A DNA stretch of 64,000 nt from positions 47,700,726 to 47,764,725 of the forward strand of contig NC_086178.1 in NCBI RefSeq assembly GCF_023053635.1. Direction: 5' to 3'. How positions within the stretch are numbered: the first letter of the stretch is position 1; every line of letters begins with the position of its first letter. This stretch comes from Elgaria multicarinata webbii. Lineage: Eukaryota > Chordata > Lepidosauria > Squamata > Anguidae. This document shows, piece by piece, positions 1 through 11,926 of this stretch. Position numbers and translations under genes: made by a program. A model generated the notes under the pieces. The model was not told the DNA's origin, ran no database searches, and worked only from the letters and a program-made list of their open reading frames with translations.

Positions 1-130
1 TGGGAAATGTAGTCCTCCGGGCCATACATGCAATTGGTTTCTGTGGCCTGTTAGCTTCTTGATTTGCCTGCTCCCATTCATGGTAAGGTGAGCCACTGAC
101 CACCTCCTCCATTTTGCCTCTTCCTCCTAG

Positions 131-250
131 CATGTGGTTTTCTTCATTGCACGTATGATAGATATGATGGTGCCTGACATCCCAGAAGTGGTGGAGATAA
201 AAGTAAAACGAGAACAGTATCTAGCGAAGCAAGCTCTAGCAGAGAACAAG
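131..250 (+). CDS. ANO7: ANO7 penultimate coding exon (end of last membrane segment, cytosolic tail)
   Basis: This is one 120-nt, 40-codon exon in phase 0. It is preceded by a pyrimidine-rich AG acceptor (ends at 130) and followed by a GTAAAT donor at 251. It reads HVVFFIARMIDMMVPDIPEV and continues with a charged tail containing EIKVKREQYLAKQALAENK. The VPDIP motif after a hydrophobic segment is the hallmark of the end of the last transmembrane helix in anoctamins (TMEM16 family, multi-pass proteins acting as Ca2+-dependent lipid scramblases or chloride channels). The tail wording matches ANO7 best, as remembered from the family. Synteny supports this: ANO7 lies tail-to-tail with HDLBP in mammals. 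Only the C-terminus is inside the window; earlier exons lie to the left. Another anoctamin paralogue is possible but less likely given the neighbour. Confidence 0.85.
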
Positions 251-269
251 GTAAATTTTCAGGTCTAAA

Positions 270-270
<1 letters not shown>

Positions 271-330
<60 letters not shown>
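271..330. repeat. (GT)n/(TA)n compound microsatellite
   Basis: About 17 nt of GT repeat runs straight into about 43 nt of TA repeat, starting 20 bp behind the ANO7 splice donor at 251. The TA part is self-complementary and can extrude as a hairpin. No coding content. Confidence 0.95.
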
Positions 331-333
<3 letters not shown>

Positions 334-371
334 TTTGAATTTGTATGAGTGGAAATTAACACCTAAGGCGA

Positions 372-1620
372 AATCCTATGCATATTTAGACAGGAGTCCT
401 ACAGCTCCCAGCATTCCGTAGCCAGCATGGCTCATTGTGGAATGGTGGGAGTTGAGGGAGTTTTTTTCTATCGAAACATGCATTGCCCCCTTATTTGTTT
501 TCTGTGTAGACTAATCCTGACAAAAACTAGGTTGCAGCTGCTACAGACCCATATCACTGTCCTTCAGTTGCCTGTTTATGCCCACCACCACCACGCCCTG
601 CTTCCTGCCATTGGTTTTAAGCAGGGAATCCAAATTACTATAGCCACACAGTGACTTGTGGAATATGATGGAGAACCAATGTCTAGATACCCAAAAGCAT
701 GAGTGCCCCTATATCCTACACATATTTTTGCTGAATGGCCTTGTTTTACCTCATTTTATGTTGTTTGCTTTTTATTATTTATGTTTACATCATAGTGATT
801 TTCTTGTAACTAACAATCATCTATGTTGGAGCTTTTAAAAAAGCTAGTAAGTGCTAAGAACTTGAAATTTTAGCTAAATGGAGCAGTTTAAAGTCTTTTT
901 GATGCAAAAGAAACAGGCAGTTTCTGGAAAAAGCTTGATATCAAGAATGGAATGCATTCAGCAGCATTTCAACAGAAGAACCTTAACTGCAGGCCTTGTT
1001 TCTCTACCTGTGCATATGTGTTTTGTTCATTTAGCAAGAGACCTTTCAAATTCTGTAAAGAACAAATTATTAATTTGTAGCGAGCCAGGTAAGTTATGCA
1101 TGGTGCCTTACTACTCAATTAACCAGTTTCCTGGTCACTGCGTTGGGAAGTCTTAGTGTCCGTATTCTAGGCTTTAACTGGTAATTTATCAACTAAAACT
1201 TAGAATTTGCCCTTTCCAATTAACAATTTTGGAAGCAGTTTTGGTTTTTATATTTTCCACACCAGCCAGTCCCCACCCCCACCCTCCTACCACCACTTTG
1301 GCCATCATCTAAACTGATAAGAGTTCTAGAGAATTGGAAAACTTGCACACTGTTTTTTGACATTTTGCTTGGCCTAATATGTATTTTGGAATAAAGAGTG
1401 AGTTCTTTGCTTAAATTGCAAGTTCTCATTGCTTTTGTATATATCAAATGCCATTAAACTGTGGTTTCGGAAATGAGCGAATTTAACTGTAAAGTGCTTA
1501 AAAGGACCATGATTAAGAAGAATCCTTGCAGATGCAAAACTCTTGTCGCAGATGCAGGTCCAGGTGGTATAAAAAGATGAAGACCTCGAAGTGTCTAAAC
1601 TTTTCTCTTCTTTGGAACAG
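372..1620 (+). other. Last intron of ANO7
   Basis: The intron runs 251-1620. At about 372-456 is a diverged copy of a palindromic short element (CCTATGCAT, a TTTAGACAG core, then CTCCCAGCATTCC and its inverted partner GGAATGGTGGGAG). The same family is better preserved at 45041-45158. I see no gene, RNA or other recognisable repeat in the remaining 460-1620. Confidence 0.6.
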
Positions 1621-1680
1621 GCCCTCATTGAAGAAATAGATGTGAGAAAGCCAACCCCTCTGGTAGAGAAGGCACCATAG
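1621..1680 (+). CDS. ANO7: ANO7 last coding exon with stop
   Basis: The exon follows a TTTGGAACAG acceptor and continues phase 0 from the exon ending at 250. It adds 19 residues, ALIEEIDVRKPTPLVEKAP, and a TAG stop at 1678-1680. The remembered mammalian ANO7 C-terminus is longer and differently worded here, so this tail looks lineage-specific. The open frame, good acceptor and following non-coding sequence favour a real end. Alternative terminal exons further right are not excluded. Confidence 0.75.
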   Translation, partial: ALIEEIDVRKPTPLVEKAP

Positions 1681-2730
1681 TGGGAGTCTCAGGACTAAGA
1701 AAGAGACACACCATGTTTGGTCCAGGCCAAGTTACCAAGCTTCTGGCGAAGCAAGTTTCATGGAAGAAAAGAACAGGATGGCACAGCTTGTGCAATAGTG
1801 TCAGCCTTCTAAGTTAAATGTGTTCCATTGCGCTACATTGTATAACAGTACTTTAAACCATTATCCAGCCACCTATCAGTGTAGCTGCTTCAAGGACTTT
1901 GTGAAGAAAAGTGTTGCACTGGTGGAAGTACAAGAGCTGCATTGACAACAAATTATTCTAAGCAGCATCGTCACCAGCTCTGCAGCCACGCTCGTAAGTG
2001 AAGAACCTTGTCCCTCTTCCCCCTTCATTGCCATAAAAGAAAGACTTCAGTAGATATTTAGAATGTCTTCAAGTCTGGCAGTGAGTATAGATTAGCACGA
2101 TGCTCCACTCCTGTTTACCATTTGGGGAGAGGGGGGGAATCTTGTGAAATAGTGGTTAGGTACAAGAAATGAAGAGATTAGAATCCGGAACACTATAGGA
2201 CAGCTTATTGGAGTGAGAGCTGCTCCCTTAACCTTAGTGCCTTTGGAGCTGTGCCAAGGGCAGATTACTAGAACTTGTATCGTCTGCTTACCATGTGATG
2301 ACCAGCTTAATATAGATCACTGACTGAGAAGGGGACAGGTGTGTAGCTGAGAACAAGTGCTTTCACAAGAAGCCAGTTTTCCCCTTCCTCCAACGAAAGC
2401 AATACAAGACTGTAACCATCTTCTGCACATCCATTTGGGTGTGCATTAGCTGGAAGCTACAGGTTTCAGCCATGTGGCATATACCAGAGATTTGTGATCT
2501 TAATCATGCTTGACTAGTAACCCTGCTGACAGCAAATGAACAGAGCCTGTCAATGTCTAATATGAAAAAAGGTATATATATATTACAGTTTGGAAGAATC
2601 TAGAACAGTCAGAATTAAGAACTGTTCAGTATTTCAATAGAAAGGCAGGTAGGAATCTTGAATTAGAGTGACTTGGGTTTTTCCCCTCGATAAAGGATGC
2701 AAAAAATAAAAGATAACCACTCAAAGCTGT
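1681..2730 (+). other. ANO7: ANO7 3' untranslated region
   Basis: Non-coding sequence after the ANO7 stop. The first canonical AATAAA I find on this strand is at 2705-2710, giving a 3' UTR of about 1.05 kb with cleavage expected near 2720-2740. The right end is an inference from that signal. A short (TA) run sits near 2573-2584. Confidence 0.55.
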
Positions 2731-2743
2731 TTCAGGTTTTATT
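2705..2743. terminator. Interlocked convergent poly(A) signals of ANO7 and HDLBP
   Basis: AATAAA at 2705-2710 reads rightwards and would end ANO7. TTTATT at 2738-2743 is AATAAA on the - strand and would end HDLBP. The hexamers are about 28 bp apart and face each other, so each cleavage site should fall at or beyond the other gene's signal. This predicts 3' UTRs that touch or overlap by a few tens of bases. Confidence 0.55.
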
Positions 2744-4936
2744 TTTTAGAATTTATAAAATTCCAGTGTCATCCATACTCATGAGCCTTTATACATGTTT
2801 TGCATATAATCTCCAAATTCCAAAGTTAAGGCCAAGGGATCATTGCCATGGAAACATAATATGGAAGACATTAAGAGGACATGGAGCACACCTCCACAGA
2901 GCATCTGCTGCACACTACGGGGGACAGAGGGTGGGTGGGTGGAGTAATCTCAACAGTTTGAACAAATGGCAGGGTTAGAGCCATGCTCAATGGCAGTTCA
3001 AGCCTAAAACACATGTGCAAGTGATGTGTGACATTCAGACACCAGGTACCACTGGCAAGACATTAAACACTACTACCCTGTTTCAGTCTCCTGCTCAGAT
3101 GGTGATAGGGCTTGACCTGCCCCAAGTGGAATAAACCATAGAGAAATTGTGATTTCTCCCCCCGTCACTTGGGCTCACTGAAAAGTGAGAGGCTTTTCCT
3201 TCCTGTTGGGCTAGTGGTCTAGAAAGGCAAGAGCTTTGCAGACCATTTCCCGGTATGGATTATGGGGCATAAAATGACCCTGGGGCTAGGATCCTAGCCA
3301 ATGGCTCAGAAAAGCTCTTGGGAGGGGAGGGGAGGGGAGGGGGATAGGCAGAGAGCAGAGTTGGCACCAGACCCAGCACTGCCACCAGCACCTTCGGCAG
3401 GAGAGAGAGAGAGAGAAAGAAAGAAAGAGAAAGAGAGACAGATACCATGTAATGGCTGGAAGAGCAGCTTTGAAATACAAACAGCCTTATATTGGTACAT
3501 GGCAGCAGCTAGAATGCAGCAACTACTGGTGTTGAGACAACAGGACAGAACATTTTGCTGCCAGACTTACAGAAGGCTTTTGCTGAATGTAGGTATTCTC
3601 TCCCCCGCAGCCCCAAAGAGGCTTCACTTTTAAGACAACTGCAATCAGCTTCTTCCATTTAAGTGAGAGCCGCTCCTTTACCTCCCTCCCTCCAAGGCCT
3701 AACCTTTGTCACGGGACGACAGGCCAAATTACGTGGCAGCGGTTAGATCCATCTCTGTTGGAGGGGAAATTTGAGGCCATATATCCTGGCTGAAGCCACA
3801 CATACAGTCCTCTTCACACGGAGGAATAATAGTCATGATAACAGGAAGCAAGGGGGGCTGTCTGAAGAAGCAGGCCACTGTCATACTGGCTTGAGGTAGA
3901 AAGAAGGCAATAGTAAAAAGCAAAAGACACACCCTTAACCCTGGTACTTAAATGCCACCACTATCAAGCCTGTGGGGGGCGTGGAGGGCAATGCACTCTC
4001 TTAACACTGCCCTCATCACCCGCCGTCTTCTGCGGCATGCTACCACGGGCACTTTTGGTTAAACCAAGTTCTGTTAGACCCAATAATACTGTCAGTTCTC
4101 TGGCTCCTCACAGCCGTTACTACTGTTGGGAAGGAACAACAAACAAGCAAACAAAAAAGTGATGGGAGCTGGGGGGGAAACACTGGTAATGAGCTGAAAT
4201 TCAATACTCAGACCAACGGCAGAAGACTTTTGGTATGCTCAGTGCTGCAGACTAGCGCAGTGAGAGCCATGGACCTGTCAGTGCTTTCTGGGGCCTCCAA
4301 CTCCAGGGCTTAAACCTCCCTCTCTACTCATCCATTCTGGCCAATTTGCCTCTCACCTCTCCTCTCTAATAGCAGTATTAGATGGGTGTGGGGTTGAATC
4401 TTGTGTTTTGTTTTTGGCAGTTGAAGGGGGGAGTTGATTGCACTCTACAAAGGTAAGGCCTTGGAGAAACAGGGCTGGAGAGGGGAAGAGCAAACATTTT
4501 GGCTTTGTAGAAAGTCAAGGAAATGTGTTTCCTGAGGTTGAGAGACAGGAAGTAAGATTCCTAGCTGCGGTAAGGAGATCTCCTAATGGAGGCTAGAGTG
4601 CTTTGTAAGATGTACCTGGGAGGTTTGGTTACTACACCATGGCCAACATGAAAGGGAGAGGCTGAAATTTGAAAGAAAAAATTATGTATTTCAGGTTGGA
4701 ATCAACATGGAAAGTTTCTTCCAGGGCAAGGGGGGGGGGGGAAAGGGTGGGGGGAGTCAAACTGAAGCATACTGAGGCCTAAGCACAGGGATAACAGAGA
4801 ACCTTAAAAGGGGGTAGCACTCTAGTTTCATTAAGAGACCCCCATGGGCAATCTGCACTAGATCCAGCCACTAGGTCAGAATTCAGAAAGGAAACCTCGT
4901 GGCAGGTGGCTGGAAAAGATTGCTGCTTCCAAGTCA
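2715..4936 (-). other. HDLBP: HDLBP 3' untranslated region
   Basis: From the HDLBP stop (4937-4939) down to the - strand poly(A) signal at 2738-2743, the 3' UTR is about 2.2 kb with no sign of an intron. It contains purine-rich low-complexity stretches on the + strand, hence C/U-rich in the mRNA: near 3321-3343 (GGGGA units), 3399-3437 (GAGA/GAAA) and a long G run at 4729-4756. Conserved regulatory elements cannot be picked out without an alignment. Confidence 0.65.
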
Positions 4937-5023
4937 TTATCGCTTCGGACCCCAGGGTAGAGTCTTGGGGGCCACCTGAGCTCCAAAACTTGGGAAATCC
5001 TCAGCACTGCTCATGTCAGGGGC
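4937..5023 (-). CDS. HDLBP: HDLBP coding exon 26 (C-terminus and stop)
   Basis: This exon has 87 nt and encodes [20 protein letters not shown] followed by TLPWGPKR and TAA at 4937-4939. The acceptor CCCTGCAG lies at 5024-5031. It gives the conserved vigilin C-terminus; the acidic-aromatic SAEDFPSFG motif is followed by a basic end. Confidence 0.97.
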   Translation of the reverse strand, partial: APDMSSAEDFPSFGAQVAPKTLPWGPKR

Positions 5024-8000
5024 CTGCAGGGAAACAAAAGGAAAAGCTGTAATTCACACAAGTACTATTGTTGTATTGTATAACATCAGTGGCTGTATAG
5101 GAAGAGGAGTGTGGTGTTTCTAGAAATCAAACCACTACCAGCCCTGAATAATGCATCAACGACGATAAACCTGCAAGGCAGTGGCTCACTCACTATGCTA
5201 AAGAAAGTGCAGATTTTTCCAAGGATAGTAACGCCACTTTTATCAAGTGAAGCTTTTTAAAAAAACACACAACTTGTTACATGCATTCAAGAATGAGTTA
5301 ACTGCCTCACTTATATGCAAGGTGCCTGCTTTTAATGTCAGATATAGGACTAGGATCCACAGACTTCTATAGGAGCATTAAGTAGAAACAAGCTGATTGA
5401 GCTTGCAACATTCCTGGTGGTTCTAAATGGAGGGAGGAAGAGGAAGTACCCAGGTAAATTACACCACAAATTAAAAAATACCTAACTTATTTTCTTGCAT
5501 ATTTATGCAAAAACTTCTTAAAATTTAGGGGAAGAGAGAGATTTGCCACAGGGTAGGGCAGATGGGCAATAAAACTAGGATGCCTGAAAGAAGTTCCTCC
5601 AAAGATGCAATTGTCTAGTATTTTTTTCAGGGGTCAGATGTGCATTGGATTCCTACAGTCCATCCTGTACCCGTGTTCAGCCCATGCACTACACACATTC
5701 CTGCCTTAGCATTTACTTTCACAAAAGATGGAGTCCTACGTTCATAAATGAAGGGCTGATTTCCCAAGGCCTACTCCAGAACAGCAGAACCACTTGCCAT
5801 TGCGTTAGAGTGAAAAGTAACTAGCTCCATCGTCAACGGTGGCCTAGAAATATAATTGTAAATAAATAGTCAGTAAGCAGCAACCTACCTTCTCGGTGTT
5901 GCCTGCTGTCCAAGGGGCATCTCTCACCACAAATCCCTTTGATGCAGCCTTAGCTTCGTCATGGGCAGGTGGTTTCATGTAGACTTGCATCGCCTCATTG
6001 TCGACTACATCAGCCAGCTGCAACACCACACAACACAAACAAGTGCAGTCTAGTTAGAGATGCTTATTTCAACGCAATCATCCTTTCTTATTCTTAAAAA
6101 AGAAAAGCAGTAGCAACAGGAGCAGCATTTTCTTGATATGAGGCACAAACTGGCAAGGTATGTTCCACATATCATCTCTCTTGCCACTGTCAAGTTCTAA
6201 AGCCATTCTTCCACCTAGTACAACACTCACGTATTCCTCCTCCAGGTTCAGGATATGATCAATGGCTTCTTCCACGTTGTCAGGGAGCCCAGTCACAGTC
6301 ACACAGTTTGGGTCAGCAGCTCCACTCTGGGGGAAACGGATATCCACCTGCAATGACACCGAGGATTTCAGATACAGTGGCAATTTAAGAGGTCTTCTCA
6401 TCTCTTTGGGGCTTCCTTCCCTCAATAACCCAAAGAGCACAGAGTGAGTGAGATTAAGATGATACCAGAAAATAAGAAGGCCCAGTTGAAGGTGTTCGGG
6501 TTCCCATGTAAAGGAAGGACTATTCATAGTTGCAGCTGCACAAGTCAACAATTAAATAGAGCCCTACATACTGTGCACTGATCGAGTGGAAGCCCTGTCC
6601 TATGAAGGGGGATTAAACTGAATGATCAGAATTTTGACTGTCCTGTTCAGACCGCCATCCATAGCTACTCCTTTTTTTATTATTTTTTTATTTTTATTTT
6701 TTTATAAATTTTTATTGACTTTTTACCTACATCAATACAATTAACAAAAAAAAAGAACATAATACATAAACTCAAAATATCATTTATATCAAATATTCAC
6801 GCTTAATCTATTTAACATAATCATACTCAACATAAAAGTGCACCCCCCACCACGGGATCTCATTCCTGTTTCCAAAAACTCATAGTTTCTTCTGCTGGTG
6901 GTTTCCCACTTCCCTTACAAAACACAAATACTAGGAACTTTTTCCAAACTCCCTCAAAATCATTCGTTTTTACTATACCTCTTCTCGCTTTAATATTACA
7001 TGTCAATTTATCATTAATAGCAATATCCCACACTTCTTTATACCATTCTTCAATACAATAATCACCTTGAATCTTCCAGTTCCTAGCTAAGATTAACCTT
7101 GCTGCTGTCAACAAATTCGTTATCAATTCCTTAGTTTCTTTAGTACATTTAAAGTCTTCTTGCAGTGAGAGTAATGCAACTCTTGGTGTTTCTTCTATTT
7201 TCATTCCAACAATTTCTTCAATCTCTAAAAACACCATCTTCCACAACTTTTGCACATATTTACATTCCCACCACATATGAAGATACGTTCCTTTTTCACC
7301 ACAGCCCCTCCAACAATCTGCTGAATGCTGATTATTAATCTTGTTTAATCTAACCGGGGTTAGGTACCACCTCCATAAAATTTCATAATAATTCTCCTTT
7401 ATTCTCACTGACATATTTCTCAACACTCTCTGTCTCCATAGTCCTTCCCAACCCTGCTGTCCTATCTGTATCTTCAGATCTGTCTCCCAAACCGATTTTC
7501 CTACACTATCCAACGAACCTTTCTCCAGTAGTATATTATATATTTGACTAATTAAACCTTTTGACACTGTATTCTCTCCCTTATCAATTTCTTTTTTATC
7601 AATTAATTTCTCGAACTTTGTCATCTCTCTACACTCTCCATTTTCTCTTACCCAATTTTTGGTCCATTGTTCCAATTGCCAGTAATTTAGCCGTAGCTAT
7701 TCCTGAAAGCAAGAGTGGAAGGGCACTGTGCTTCCGTTCCTTCTCAAATCGTATGTCAGTCAGACATGGTCTTGCCCTTCTTTGCACAACCAACCCAATA
7801 CCAGGGTTTCTTGCATGCAATCGTCTGATGCAGCAGAACAAACATCCTGACTACCACTATCAAATAAGTACATCTACCTGTCCTTGTTCATCAAACACCA
7901 TGTGCACTTGACTGACCTTGAATTCATCCATGATCTTGCGGATGGCTTTCCCACGTGCTCCAATAATGCGGGCATGAACGCGATGGTCCAGAGTGATGTC

Positions 8001-11000
8001 TTCAGATACCATCTGCTCCAGTTCACCGACAATCTTCATGATGGCATCTCGGGCAGATTCAGCATTCCTCTCGTAGCCAGTGATGGTGATCTGATCCTGG
8101 GCCTGAGGGGGGCATTTGGACAGTTAGAAGCAAGCTCTTCTAGACATCAGCACACAAACTAGCCTCTTTGGCAAGCAATGGCCAACTGCCTGACAAAGCT
8201 GCCAGGAAGACCGCCATGGACAGTGCAAAGAGAAGCCCCCTCCATTCTTTGGATTCAAGTCCATACGCCCCCACGACTCCTCACCTGGGATTCATCATCC
8301 TTGTCGGGAAACTGTATGGTCACGTCATGTTCTGTGCGGATTTGAGTGATCACAGCCCCTTTCCTGCCAATAATTTTAGGGTGATATCTGGGGTCCACAG
8401 CAACAGTCAGCTTAAAGTTTCGCAGGGCCTAGGATAACCAAGAGGAACATGTTTAAAAATCTACGTAACTGCTGCCTCTCACTAAGCTAATTTATAACAA
8501 CTTTGGAAAATACCAAATGCAGCTCACTGATAGGGGAGTTCACAAATGAGGTTTTGAAGTCTGTCATCTATGAAGGATGACCTGCACCTGCCCAGGCCCT
8601 AAGTTCAACCATGGAGGCCCTGCTCATGTGCCTGCTGGTAAGATCTATTAGGTTGGTAGGCACAAAAGATTTGGACTTTTCTGTGGTGGCCCCATTTTGG
8701 GGAATATCCTACCATGGGAGGCCTGTCTGGCTCCCTCCCTAATAGTTTTTAAACAGGCCTTAAAGACATGGATGTTCTAGTCTACTTTTAAATGAGTGGA
8801 TGCTGAATAAATGGAGTTTTACTGTTGCTGTTAATTTTAAATGCTGTTGCTTTAGTTAAGTATTTTGCTTTTTATTGTTTTATAATTCTACCTTGCTCAC
8901 ATTCTTTGCCTTGGAAAACAGCATAAAATATTTCAAATAAATGAAAGAAATTGTCAGCTTCCAATATCTAGAGAGATGATGGCACCACACTACCAAGGTC
9001 TCCAACCACCAGGTACCACCACTCAGTTTAGCTCCCTGCCTTCATGTTATGTATGGTTCATCCTAAAATTGTCTCCAGCTTTGATAATGTAAGGATTGTG
9101 TGTCTTCTGTTCTTGCTGCTCCAACATGTGCTAAAGATTTTCATGCCTTACAACTGTTTTTTTATATTTTCCAAGGAAGCTTCCCCATTACTACTTAATT
9201 TCCCCCTAGCATACCGCTGTGTAACTTGAAATGCTAATCCAAGTTGCAACCTATTAGTCTGCAAGAACTTCGTTCACTGAAACAATGAATAAAACAACGA
9301 GTCGGTGAAGAAGGGCTTAACACATCACTTGAACAAGTGTTTCTTTTTCTTTGCTTTTTTAAAAAAATGGCTTAGAACATCTGATCTGAGAAAGAGTTCC
9401 TTGAATCTTAAAATCCCCTTGCATACTGCGTTGTGAACCATGCCTCTGATTTAAATCCATTCCCATAGGAAATCAGCTCCTAGTTCTCCTGGACTTTGGC
9501 TGAAAGATGCTTCAAATTATGAAGTCCCTCTTGCTCTCCCTCTCCTTTTTTCTTCATTCCCGGCACTACAGATTGCACCCAAACCAAGTTTTTCCTTGCA
9601 TCTGGTTGCCCAGACTCAAACGTTCACACTTCAGAAACAATATTTTGGTCTATGGTGCGGTATTTCAATCAAGGGTGCATTGTCACGTTCTTCTGAAAGA
9701 GGCAGTGCTAAGACAATGCTAAGGTCTACATGGCAGGAACTTTCCTCCTTTCCAGAACCCCCACCACAGCCCCTCACAGCCCTAAAACACTGTCTGCAGT
9801 GACTCATCCTGCATAACGTTGCTGCCAAAATCGCAGAGCCTCTTCCTACCGCAACATCCTTAATTGAAGCTTTATGTGAAGGCGAATATGTACAAAAATT
9901 GTGGGAAATGGTGTTTAATGAGATAAAAGAAATTGTTGGCATGGAGATTGAAGAGACACCTAGAGTGGCATTACTATCATTATATGGAGATTTAAAGTGT
10001 AATAAAGAAATTAAAGAATTGATAACAAATTTGCTGACAGCAGCGAGATTAATTATATCTAGGAACTGGAAGGTTCAAGGAGATTATCGTATTGAAGAGT
10101 GGTATAAGGAAATTTGGGATATTGCCATTAATGATAAATTGACATGTAATATTAAAGTAAGAAGAGGCATAACAAACACGAATGAATTTGAGGGAATTTG
10201 GAAACAGTTCCTGGTATATGTGTTCTCTAAGGGAAGTGGAAAACCACCACCAGAAGAAGTAATGAGATTTTGGAAGCAGGAATAGATCCCAAAAGGGGAA
10301 GGGGAGCAATTGTATTGTTTGATTATGAATAATGATAAATTACAAATGTTGTTGAGCAAATTTATGTAATATTTCTTTTTCTTTTTCTTTTGTTCTCTTT
10401 GATTGATTGTTTTAATGTGATGTTGATGTATTTTAATTGTGTTAATAAAAATTATAACCAAAATAAAAAATAAAAAATTGAAGCTTTATGTTTTTCTTTA
10501 ATGTTATTGTTTTAATAAAGCGAGGCAGCTGGGAGAAACTGGCAGGATTCACAGTGGTCCTGGCCCAACACATACCCGGTCCTCTTGCTCAGCTTGCAGC
10601 TCCTTCACTCTCTCTAGAAGCCTGGCCTTGGCGCGGTCAAGGTTAGTAGCCAGCCCACTTATAGAAATGATGTCAGACTGAAGCTCTGGGGCAGGGACTT
10701 GGATGTTGACCTAAAAAATCCAGACAAGTGATCATTACACCTTCAGACCAGCTGCATAAGAGAGCACCTTCATAGCCACCCACAATGTTTACAATCGCCA
10801 TTGCTTCAAAGGATTGCATCTCCCAAGTGCTCAAGATAACAAAATAAAAGGGCTTAAATATAGCGTTAGTCAATTAGCCTGTTTATTCTTGTTCTCCGCA
10901 ATATAAAATACCCCTGGGCTACAGGAATGATAATACTGGGCATCTCAAAGGGCTTTGAGAGCACATGCCAGGAAATTGGTGTTTGAAAGCTATCCATGGT

Positions 11001-11894
11001 CTTGCAGAGTTTTGGATAATCACAGGAGTAGCATTCTTATTCTGGCTCCCAAATAATTCACAAGGAAGGCAACTCTTGGAAATTTTGGTTTCCCCTGCAA
11101 GCAGAACAGGAAGGATCAACCAATCTGTTCTCCAAAGGAAGAGAGGAAATGAGATTCTGCTCACCTCAAACTCATCCATCATTTTCCGGATTCCAACACC
11201 CTTCTGACCAATGATGAAACGATGAAGGTCGAAGGGGACTTCTACTTCAATGGTAACTGGAACCAGAGCCTGAAATGCAAGTGCGAAAGTTACAGAACGT
11301 AGACTCATATGAATCAATTTGGAAAAGCCTAGTCCCAGTTTCACTCAATCCAGAATATATCGAGTAAATTCTCACTCCCAGCAACTTGGGAAGCTACCAA
11401 ACCCAAAAGGCAAATTAACATAGAATCATAGAACACTAGAGTTGGAAGGGGCCTATAAGGCCATCGAGTCTAATCCCCTGCTCAATGCAGGAAATCTAGG
11501 ATGTAAGTGCATAATAGGCTGCATAACATACTCCACTGTTCATTATGTCAATAGGTCAATATTAGACGCCTCTTCTACCCAACTGGGCATCTTCCTTTTG
11601 CCCGTGGACATTACTTAATACTGTAATGCTGTCAATGCAGCTACGTTTCTAGAGCCCTGCACAATTAACAGGTCCTTATGAGCGCATCCATAGATGAGGA
11701 ACCAGGATGGTGAGTGGTCTGGAAACCAAATCCTATGAGGAATGGTTAAAAGAGCTAGGTATGTTTAGCCTGGGGATGAGAGGATTAAGGGAAGGCATGA
11801 TTTTAATGTGATTTTAGATTGTAAGCCTCTAGGCAGAGTATCGCTGTTTTATTTGTATATTTTGTACAGCACCAAGTACATTGTTGGTGCTATA

Positions 11895-11926
<32 letters not shown>

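Noticed and set aside
6860-7675. A 271-residue open frame on the - strand within HDLBP
   Set aside because: It is L1 ORF2 in a 5'-truncated insertion with a target duplication, not a host exon.
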